A stretch of DNA of 5,846 bases, taken from assembly GCA_002310035.1 (NCBI GenBank), contig DBYC01000025.1, positions 1,945-7,790 on the forward strand, written 5' to 3'. Positions 1 to 5,722 of the stretch are shown here, in pieces. The position numbers were made by a program, and so were the translations under genes. How positions within the stretch are numbered: the first letter of the stretch is position 1; the number at the start of each line of letters is the position of its first letter. Source of the DNA: a bacterium UBP6_UBA1196. Lineage in GTDB: Bacteria; UBP6; UBA1177. Below the pieces are notes generated by a model that was given only the letters and a program-made list of their open reading frames with translations, searched no databases and was not told where the DNA came from.

Positions 1-74
1 CCGGCATCGATGTGCGCCATGATACCGATATTGCGGATATCTTCGAGAGCTATGTGCTTTTCAGCTGCGGACAT
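1..74 (-). CDS. fusA: Elongation factor G, N-terminal fragment (cut by window edge)
   Basis: Elongation factor G is the GTPase that moves tRNA and mRNA through the ribosome after each peptide bond and works with RRF in ribosome recycling. Only the first 24 codons are present. After a short leader (MSAAEKHIALEDIR) the translation runs into NIGIMAHIDAG, the start of the G1/P-loop that characterises EF-G; the GKTT part lies beyond the window. The start ATG is at 72-74. A GGAGG (86-90) lies 11 nt upstream of it, a slightly long spacing. The gene follows rpsG after 21 nt, the usual str operon order, and so is very likely co-transcribed with it. The identity is secure despite the short length because both the motif and the context agree. 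Whether the full gene is intact cannot be judged. Confidence 0.96.
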   Translation of the reverse strand, partial: MSAAEKHIALEDIRNIGIMAHIDA

Positions 75-95
75 GGAACTAGAGGCCTCCGATTA

Positions 96-566
96 TTACC
101 ACTTGAAATGAGCGAAAGCCTTGTTAGCTTCTGCCATTTTGTGAGTATCTTCTTTTCTCTTGAAAGAGTTTCCTCTTTTGTTGAAAGCGTCGTCGATCTC
201 GCCTGCAAGTTTGGCTGCCATGCCTTTCTCGCTTCTTTTGCGGGAGAACATGATCATCCATTTCATGCCGATCGCCTGGCTGTTTTCAAGAGAAATCTCG
301 GTCGGAACCTGATAGGTTGCACCGCCGATTCTCGTCGATTTAACCATAACCTGCGGTCTGATGTTGTCGAGAGCGGCTTTGAAAATGTCAACCGGATTCT
401 CTTTCTTGCTCTGCGCAGCTGTTTCAATAGCAGTGTAAACTATTGTTTCTGCTACACTTTTCTTACCGCGAAGCATGATTTTGTTGATGAATTTCTGAAG
501 AAGGACATCTCCGTATTTCGGATCTGCCGGAACTTCTCTTTTTGAAACGCATTTTCTTCTTGGCAT
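96..566 (-). CDS. rpsG: 30S ribosomal protein S7
   Basis: S7 is a primary binder of the 3' major domain of 16S rRNA; it nucleates assembly of the small-subunit head and lies near the E site. The 156-residue product is the usual length for bacterial S7. It starts MPRRK, carries the conserved RPQVMVKSTRIGGATYQVP core (about residues 70-88) and ends with the family signature MAEANKAFAHFKW. The start ATG at 564-566 is preceded by AAGGGAG (574-580) with a 7-nt spacer. The gene ends in tandem stops (TAATAA, 93-98). It sits 16 nt downstream of rpsL and 21 nt upstream of fusA. The rpsL-rpsG gap is too short to hold the roughly 100-nt structured S7 target described in E. coli, so that form of autoregulation is unlikely here. 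No odd residues were noticed. Confidence 0.99.
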   Translation of the reverse strand: MPRRKCVSKREVPADPKYGDVLLQKFINKIMLRGKKSVAETIVYTAIETAAQSKKENPVDIFKAALDNIRPQVMVKSTRIGGATYQVPTEISLENSQAIGMKWMIMFSRKRSEKGMAAKLAGEIDDAFNKRGNSFKRKEDTHKMAEANKAFAHFKW

Positions 567-582
567 TATTCAACTCCCTTAA

Positions 583-954
<372 letters not shown>

Positions 955-1001
955 GTCTAAACTACTCCTAAAATATCTACCATTACCAAAAAACCGCAGG
1001 C

Positions 1002-1029
1002 ATTGTATGGAGGGAGGCCCCATTGTCAA
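1002..1029 (-). promoter_or_regulatory. Predicted sigma-70-type promoter of the str operon
   Basis: Read on the minus strand, TTGACA (1024-1029, perfect -35) is followed by a 16-nt spacer and TACAAT (1002-1007, one mismatch to the -10 consensus). Transcription would start near 995, giving a leader of about 40 nt before rpsL. The stretch upstream of the -35 is rich in A and T, as expected for a strong ribosomal promoter with UP-element-like sequence. The location, directly before a ribosomal protein operon, supports the call. The start site is inferred from spacing only. Confidence 0.8.
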
Positions 1030-1034
1030 AAATT

Positions 1035-1050
1035 TGGCGTTTTTTTGCCA
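1035..1050 (-). repeat. Short inverted repeat upstream of the str promoter
   Basis: TGGC at 1035-1038 and GCCA at 1047-1050 form an inverted repeat around an 8-nt T-rich centre, 6 bp upstream of the -35 box. It could be an operator half-site pair or curved UP-type DNA. Four-bp arms occur often by chance, so a function is uncertain. Confidence 0.3.
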
Positions 1051-1143
1051 TAACACATTGTTTTTATTTAACTTTTACAAATAGCAAGTTTTTTTGATTT
1101 TTTCTTTTTTTCAGATTTCGGGGCGTTTTGGCACTTTTAGGGA

Positions 1144-1593
1144 TCAAGATGCGCCGAAGAGTTTTTTCGACATCAAAACCGCATCTTCCGAAGGATTCCG
1201 ATAGTAGTTTTTCCTGAAACCGTCCTTGACAAAACCGAATCTTTCGTAACAATTTATAGCAGCAAAATTTGACTCCCTCACTTCGAGAAGGATCCGTCCG
1301 ATTCCGTTTTTTCCGCACCAGTCAAAAATTTCTTCCATGAGTTCCGACGCAATCCCCTTTCTTCTCAAATTTTCCGAAACGGCGACTTCGAGAATTTCAG
1401 CCTCGTCAAGAACAGCGGACAAAATTAAAAATCCGGCAACTTTTTCACCGCGGAAAACGGCAAAAATTTTGTGGTCCGATGTTTTATTTATGATTTCTTC
1501 TATATATAAAGAAGTTTCTCCGCCGAAAAGCGGATCGCCGATCGCCGCGATTTCGTCCTTGAAACCCGCAGCTTCGAAACTTTCAAGCAGCAT
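1144..1593 (-). CDS. rimI: RimI-like N-acetyltransferase (GNAT; probable S18 alanine acetyltransferase)
   Basis: This is a cytosolic GNAT-fold enzyme that would transfer acetyl from acetyl-CoA to the alpha-amino group of a protein N-terminus; in E. coli RimI the substrate is ribosomal protein S18. The 149-residue length fits RimI. Beta-4 (residues 65-72) is followed by the acetyl-CoA pyrophosphate-binding loop NLRRKGIAS (75-83). LLEVRESNFAAINCYERFGF (102-121) matches the RimI signature, with Glu104 and Tyr116 at the same 12-residue spacing as catalytic Glu103 and Tyr115 of E. coli RimI, and GFRKNYY (125-131) is also typical. The gene starts 2 nt after the stop of the upstream gene (TAGTTATG), with only a weak GGA-type ribosome binding site, so translational coupling is likely. 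Its usual partner tsaB is absent here. The GNAT assignment is firm; the exact substrate is inferred. Confidence 0.82.
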   Translation of the reverse strand: MLLESFEAAGFKDEIAAIGDPLFGGETSLYIEEIINKTSDHKIFAVFRGEKVAGFLILSAVLDEAEILEVAVSENLRRKGIASELMEEIFDWCGKNGIGRILLEVRESNFAAINCYERFGFVKDGFRKNYYRNPSEDAVLMSKKLFGAS

Positions 1594-1595
1594 AA

Positions 1596-2519
1596 CTATT
1601 CCGTGATTTTCTTTTTTCTTCCCCTTTTTCCTTTTTCCTGAACACTTTCATCAGAAATTTCGGACTGTTTTGCCTCAAAAAGCGACTGCTGCGGTTCTTC
1701 GGGAAGTTTTTCGGGTTTCTTTTCAGGTTTCTTTTCGGGTTCTTTTTCAACAATTACGGCAGGCTTGACGGCGGGTTTTTCAACTTTGACCTCGGCGGTT
1801 TCGACGACATCCTTGATTTTCATGACTTTGTAGGTCTTCTGCGGAACGAGAACTTTTTCGGGAATTATCGCGCTGTCGCCGTTGGAGGCATTCGCGAACC
1901 ACGATTCGAAATCGACGAGCCCTTCGCCCGAGACAACGTTCCCGCTGTACTTTTCCTTGAAAGCGCTTACCGTCTCCTCAAGTTTTTCCTTTTCCTCACC
2001 GAGCGGAACAAGTTCCGACACGATCCTTACCTCGTAGTTTCCGGGATAGACGCGCTCGACTTTGTCGATATCGACGTTCCCCAGATCGTTTTTACCTACA
2101 AGCTCCGTCGTTCCGTCAAGATACATCACGAAATAAACCATTTCTTTCCTCCATCTTAAAGATTTTATAAAATTCTTCCCTGTTCTCTCGTTGAAAGCGC
2201 CGCATACCAGATTGTACTTGCAGAAAGAGGAATGCGCGCTGCAGTCCTGCGATGCCTGTTTTTTTCTCGGGCAGTAGAGCTGCGTAAGTTTTCTTTTTTT
2301 CGCAAGCGATTTGTTGAGTTCGACGATCTTCGGATTAAGCGGACTTTCGGAAAGTTCTATCCACTCTGGAAAAAACGCCGTGAAAAGCTGCGGCTTCACC
2401 GGACAGAACTCTCTTGTACACGAAATGCACTGTGAAAGATGGACTTTCGTCCCCGGCATAAGCCCGAAAAATTCCGGTTCCGTGCAAACTATCCAGCCGC
2501 TGTTCTGAAAACCTGCCAT
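1596..2519 (-). CDS. Unrecognised Cys-rich protein with charged Pro/Lys/Glu tail
   Basis: I do not recognise a family. The 307-residue product has three visible zones. Residues 1-126 are Cys-rich, with Cys12, then Cys31-x2-Cys34-x4-Cys39, then Cys83-x9-Cys93-x6-Cys100-x5-Cys106: two four-Cys sets that could bind zinc or an Fe-S cluster (inference). Residues 127-about 235 look globular and lack Cys. Residues about 236-307 are low complexity, with EKKPEKKPEK-type repeats (about 260-270) and a very basic end (GKRGRKKKITE) that might contact nucleic acid. There is no signal peptide or membrane segment, so it is probably cytosolic. The start ATG at 2517-2519 has a weak GAG-type ribosome binding site, whereas Met127 (2139-2141) has a strong one. 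Codon choice before Met127 (CTT, CCG, AGA, AAA) resembles the other genes, so I keep the long form. It is 2 nt upstream of rimI and likely shares its transcript. Confidence 0.72.
   Translation of the reverse strand: MAGFQNSGWIVCTEPEFFGLMPGTKVHLSQCISCTREFCPVKPQLFTAFFPEWIELSESPLNPKIVELNKSLAKKRKLTQLYCPRKKQASQDCSAHSSFCKYNLVCGAFNERTGKNFIKSLRWRKEMVYFVMYLDGTTELVGKNDLGNVDIDKVERVYPGNYEVRIVSELVPLGEEKEKLEETVSAFKEKYSGNVVSGEGLVDFESWFANASNGDSAIIPEKVLVPQKTYKVMKIKDVVETAEVKVEKPAVKPAVIVEKEPEKKPEKKPEKLPEEPQQSLFEAKQSEISDESVQEKGKRGRKKKITE
1711..1746 (-). repeat. Three 12-bp tandem units encoding Lys-Lys-Pro-Glu repeats
   Basis: Three near-identical 12-bp units (plus strand TCGGGTTTCTTT, TCAGGTTTCTTT and TCGGGTTCTTTT) lie in frame within the tail of the unrecognised gene and encode the EKKPEKKPEK segment. 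In-frame units of this kind can change in number by slippage without breaking the frame. Confidence 0.7.
2146..2152 (-). promoter_or_regulatory. Strong internal ribosome binding site before Met127
   Basis: On the minus strand GGAGGAA (2146-2152) precedes ATG 2139-2141, with 6 nt between GGAGG and the ATG. It is the strongest Shine-Dalgarno match among the minus-strand genes here, yet it lies inside the 1596-2519 frame. It could start a 181-residue product lacking the Cys-rich half, or mark the true start of the gene. It could also be chance, since the bases encode Trp-Arg-Lys-Glu. Confidence 0.5.
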
Positions 2520-2545
2520 CGCGCACTCAAAAACAATCCGTACTG

Positions 2546-2573
2546 AGTTTATTCAATTTCAGGAGTTTATCAA
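2546..2573 (-). promoter_or_regulatory. Possible promoter of the Cys-rich gene and rimI
   Basis: On the minus strand TTGATA (2568-2573) and TAAACT (2546-2551) are 16 nt apart and would start transcription about 20 nt before the ATG at 2519. Both boxes are imperfect. The octamer GAGTTTAT (plus strand) occurs twice in the same place (2545-2552 and 2563-2570), overlapping both boxes at an 18-bp interval, which could be a regulator site or coincidence. Confidence 0.35.
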
Positions 2574-2582
2574 AAAATACTT

Positions 2583-2610
2583 TTGACAAAAAAACTATGC
2601 TGACTATTAT
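2583..2610 (+). promoter_or_regulatory. Predicted promoter of the surface-protein gene
   Basis: TTGACA (2583-2588) is followed by 16 nt and TATTAT (2605-2610); TTATCT (2607-2612) is a weaker alternative with an 18-nt spacer. Transcription would begin near 2617 and give a T-rich leader of about 44 nt ending in the strong AGGTGAT ribosome binding site (2651-2657). It is the plus-strand half of a divergent promoter region (2520-2660). Confidence 0.7.
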
Positions 2611-2660
2611 CTCTAGGTTTTTTTGTGGTTATTTTTCAACACTATTATTGAGGTGATTTT

Positions 2661-5600
2661 ATGAAAAGACTTATTTTTCTGGCTTTACTGGCATTGATCG
2701 TGCCTTTTTCGGCCGGAGCGAAAAACATGGGCCCCGATGTTTCCAAATACTCGGACCAGGACGAGCTTAAATGGGAAGACGGTGCTTACGGCTATCATGT
2801 AATGTTCAAATCTCTTATTGACAACAAAAAACCTGACGATGCCGCAAACTGCAACCCGCAGGGCGACACCTGCAAAGACTCCAGCACTTACAATCTGAGC
2901 TATCAGCATATTCCGTCGGATGCAATTGTCGAAAGGGCATTTCTCGTATGGACGGGTGCTATTGCAGTGGCAAAAAAAGACCAGCCGACCGACAATGAAG
3001 TTCAGCTTTCTTTCCAGTCCGAAGACGGCAAGATCTCCAAATCATGGACTGTAAAGGCGAAAAAAGCATACAAAGTTTCCGAAGCGGCAGCAGGAAAGGC
3101 AAAATTCGGCTTTGACGCTTTCAAAGACACAGATAACCCGCAAAAAAGCTGGTTCACCTACCGTGTCGACATCACCGACGACCTCAAGGAAATCCAGGAT
3201 ACGGCAAGAAAGAACGCTGCGGAAGGAACGATCGTCCGTGACGGCGACTCCCTTTTCGGAAGCTACACTGTTTCCGGGCTTGAATGCACCGAGGACGGCA
3301 TTTACCAGGAATACACCGAACTTGTTTCCGACTGGTCGATAATCCTCATCTACTCTTCGATCGAAATCAGCCCGAAGAAGATCTACATCTACGACGGTTT
3401 CAGAGCATACTGGTATGAATATGCAGAGATCAAAGTCCAGGGTTTCACTTTCCCGACAGATCCTGAAATCAGAATAACCCTCGCTTCACACGAAGGCGAC
3501 CCGGGACTTTACACACTCAATCCTGAGGATCACCAGCTTGTTCCCGAAGGCATTCAGGTCCGCGGCAAAGGTTCCGACTGGCTTCTTCTTTCCAACAAAT
3601 GCAATCCAGCAGCCTTTGCGGAAGAAAATTTCCAGAGACTTGACTACACCGAAATCTTCAACTCGATCTCTTCGGTCTACGGCTACAACGAAGCCGGAGA
3701 ACCGCAGTGCATCGGCGGTATTCCGACAAAAGACGAGGCCGGCAACTGCTCAGGCCTCAACTTCGACGAAATCGAATACGGCATGGATATGGATACGTTC
3801 GTCATTGACTCGTCCAAAGATTCCGCATATGCATCACAGTTCAACAAAGGCGGAAAAGACATCACCCTTAGAGTCGGTGCAAACAAAGACTCCGCGATCA
3901 CGAACTACATGATCGTTTCGGTCGACACCAAGGCTCCGCAGTTCGATATCCCCGGCCTTCCGGAAAAAGTAGCATGCACGCCGGCAGGTGCGACCAACCC
4001 CTACTCCTTCGACGGAAAATGGTGCCAGAACGGTCTTGAGCACACTTTCGCGCTCAGGATACAGAACTGGGGAACTGACGAGGCAACGAATCTCACCATC
4101 ATAGATAACATCCCCGAAGGCATGGAATACGTCCCCGGTTCGACCGAATACGCTACAAGCTTCAATGTCGTTGACGACAAGAAAATCGCGACACGCTGGA
4201 TTCCTATTCCCGATTCCAACGGTTTCCCGCTCAAGGACGGATTCAAACTTAAGGATCCGCTTAAAAATTGTGACGAAAACGCGTCATATCTCACTTGCGA
4301 CGACCTTGTTGTCGTAAGATTCAGAGCAAAAGCGAAAGGCGACACTCCGAAAAACCAGATCATTGAAAATACCGCGACATATAAAGCGGCAGGCAACAGT
4401 TCATACAGAACGAACCTCGGCATCCCCGTCAAACTCAGACTTGCATCGGCTGAATGCGTCAACTCGCAGGATGCAGTCGATCTTTCGGAATGCGGCGGTG
4501 TCGGAGCTGCGGCATGCACGAAAAACGAAGACTGCCCTGAAGGCTATGTCTGCGAAAACGAAACCGGTGCATGCATCGAGGATCCTGCGATCGTAAAATG
4601 CCAGAACAGTGAGATCACAGCGTCTGTCGGCAAAAACAACCGCGGAAGCAAAGACGGCAAGATCCTCATCAGCAACCCGCAGGAGAAACTTGTCGTCGGT
4701 CAGCTTGAGCTTTCCGGCAAAGGCGGTGAAGAATGCTACTTCACGCTTGACCAGATCAAACTCAAAGTCGACATCAACGCGAACAACAGCAACATTTCGC
4801 TTTCCGGATTCAAAATGTACAACGATGTCAACGGTAACGGATCCGCAGATCCTGAAGACATCCTTCTGGCTTCGGCAGACGAAGCAGCCGACGGCGAAGT
4901 TCTTTTCCCCGCTTCCAAGGGCGGCAGACTCTGGAACAACAAAAAGAACAATATACTCTTTGTTCTTGACGCGAAATTCAAAGAAGGCGCAGAAATCACC
5001 AACAACGCATTCTTCGGCACATCCGTCAATGAAGGCGGAATACTCATTTCCGACGGCGGCGAACCCAAAGTCGAAGGCAAGTTCCCGATAGAATTCGGCG
5101 AATTCCAGTTCGAGCCGAACAACGGTCTTATCGTAACGAAAGGTCCGCACGATCCGGAAGTTCCGGCAAAATCGGAAATGAACAGGTTCAGAGATGTCCT
5201 TCAGCTCAGAGTCATGGCTAAAGGATCGGCAGATACACTCAAGAAGATAACAGTGAAAACTGTCGGTTCGAATGTCGTTTCGTTCGGTTCCGGCGTCACC
5301 CGCCTCGCCATTTACGAAGACAATAACAACGACGGACAAGGCGACACCGAACTCGCTTCGACTACCGAATTCAAGGCTACGGGCTCGCAGGATTTCTCGT
5401 TCGAATTCGAACTTCCCGAAAATCAGGACAAATATCTCACGGTCAAAGCTGAGCTGAACCTGAGCGAAGGCGAAAGTTTCCAGATCAAAGTCGAGAAACC
5501 AAAAGGTGAAAACTTCACGGAAGCTGTCGGCGTTCCCGTTTTCTCGCAGATCTACGAATATTCCTGCAATCCGGATGTAGAAGACTGCGGCGGTGACAGC

Positions 5601-5711
5601 GGCTGCTCGATCACATCTTCGGAAGAAAACTCCCCGAAAGCAGTTTTCGCGGCTGTTGCGGCACTTTTCGCGCTCATTTCCGCATTAGCTTTCAGAATGA
5701 GAAAAAACTAA
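2661..5711 (+). CDS. Large exported surface protein with DUF11-like domain and C-terminal sorting helix
   Basis: The 1016-residue protein is probably held at the cell surface; no enzymatic role is visible. A signal peptide (residues 1-20: Lys2-Arg3, hydrophobic core, Ala-Gly-Ala site) leads the chain. Residues about 30-430 form a beta-rich region with IVERAFLVWTG (89-99) and DWSIILIYSS...IYIYDGF (224-247), blocks I associate with deltaproteobacterial surface proteins and DUF3344-like modules. Residues about 459-595 resemble a DUF11 domain (ATNLTIIDNIPEGMEYVPG). A Cys knot follows (C619-x5-C625-x5-C631-x6-C638). Two related domains (about 647-810 and 815-968) carry Asp/Asn loops at 722-730 and 887-895 that look calcium-binding. 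The end has Cys969, Cys976 and Cys982, a hydrophobic helix (994-1011) and RMRKN, as in MYXO-CTERM or GlyGly-CTERM sorting signals. AGGTGAT lies 3 nt before the ATG. It appears monocistronic. Adhesion or envelope structure is a guess. Confidence 0.9.
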   Translation: MKRLIFLALLALIVPFSAGAKNMGPDVSKYSDQDELKWEDGAYGYHVMFKSLIDNKKPDDAANCNPQGDTCKDSSTYNLSYQHIPSDAIVERAFLVWTGAIAVAKKDQPTDNEVQLSFQSEDGKISKSWTVKAKKAYKVSEAAAGKAKFGFDAFKDTDNPQKSWFTYRVDITDDLKEIQDTARKNAAEGTIVRDGDSLFGSYTVSGLECTEDGIYQEYTELVSDWSIILIYSSIEISPKKIYIYDGFRAYWYEYAEIKVQGFTFPTDPEIRITLASHEGDPGLYTLNPEDHQLVPEGIQVRGKGSDWLLLSNKCNPAAFAEENFQRLDYTEIFNSISSVYGYNEAGEPQCIGGIPTKDEAGNCSGLNFDEIEYGMDMDTFVIDSSKDSAYASQFNKGGKDITLRVGANKDSAITNYMIVSVDTKAPQFDIPGLPEKVACTPAGATNPYSFDGKWCQNGLEHTFALRIQNWGTDEATNLTIIDNIPEGMEYVPGSTEYATSFNVVDDKKIATRWIPIPDSNGFPLKDGFKLKDPLKNCDENASYLTCDDLVVVRFRAKAKGDTPKNQIIENTATYKAAGNSSYRTNLGIPVKLRLASAECVNSQDAVDLSECGGVGAAACTKNEDCPEGYVCENETGACIEDPAIVKCQNSEITASVGKNNRGSKDGKILISNPQEKLVVGQLELSGKGGEECYFTLDQIKLKVDINANNSNISLSGFKMYNDVNGNGSADPEDILLASADEAADGEVLFPASKGGRLWNNKKNNILFVLDAKFKEGAEITNNAFFGTSVNEGGILISDGGEPKVEGKFPIEFGEFQFEPNNGLIVTKGPHDPEVPAKSEMNRFRDVLQLRVMAKGSADTLKKITVKTVGSNVVSFGSGVTRLAIYEDNNNDGQGDTELASTTEFKATGSQDFSFEFELPENQDKYLTVKAELNLSEGESFQIKVEKPKGENFTEAVGVPVFSQIYEYSCNPDVEDCGGDSGCSITSSEENSPKAVFAAVAALFALISALAFRMRKN
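4512..4577 (+). other. Cys-rich knot within the surface protein
   Basis: Codons 618-639 encode the pattern C-x5-C-x5-C-x6-C with the core DCPEGYVC. Short disulfide-type motifs like this recur in exported proteins of Myxococcota and related Deltaproteobacteria. It links the DUF11-like domain to the two C-terminal repeated domains and probably acts as a disulfide-stabilised spacer outside the cytoplasm. Confidence 0.65.
5616..5708 (+). other. C-terminal Cys-helix-basic sorting or anchor signal of the surface protein
   Basis: Codons 986-1016 hold a short Ser/Glu stretch, a helix of about 18 hydrophobic residues (994-1011, Ala/Phe/Leu rich) and the basic end RMRKN; Gly981-Cys982-Ser983 lies just before. 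This three-part layout is that of MYXO-CTERM and GlyGly-CTERM signals, which are cut by dedicated membrane proteases. Cys982 is 11 residues from the helix, further than in the usual MYXO-CTERM, so a plain membrane anchor remains possible. Confidence 0.65.
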
Positions 5712-5722
5712 CCCACCATATT

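Noticed and set aside
12..545. Plus-strand open frame of 177 codons
   Set aside because: It lies antisense to rpsG and the rpsG-fusA junction, which are certain genes; the product has no recognisable motif and there is no ribosome binding site.
955..1056. N-terminal extension of rpsL by 34 residues
   Set aside because: It would cover the promoter and ribosome binding site and does not match any S12; the family start coincides with ATG 952-954.
1088..1112. T-rich tract resembling a terminator tail
   Set aside because: The T runs are on the plus strand, while both neighbouring genes are on the minus strand, and no GC-rich hairpin precedes them.
1064..1318. Minus-strand open frame overlapping the end of rimI
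   Set aside because: It runs in another frame through the RimI catalytic region and the AT-rich spacer; the Lys/Arg-rich product is what AT-rich DNA yields by chance.
4001..4519. Minus-strand open frame of 172 codons
   Set aside because: It is antisense to the DUF11-like region of the surface gene, with no supporting start signal or motif.
4401..5339. Minus-strand open frame of 312 codons
   Set aside because: It is wholly antisense to the surface-protein gene. Its sequence of alternating Phe/Val/Asp/Cys residues is what reversed GAC/AAC/TTC-rich codons produce, so it is a codon-bias shadow.
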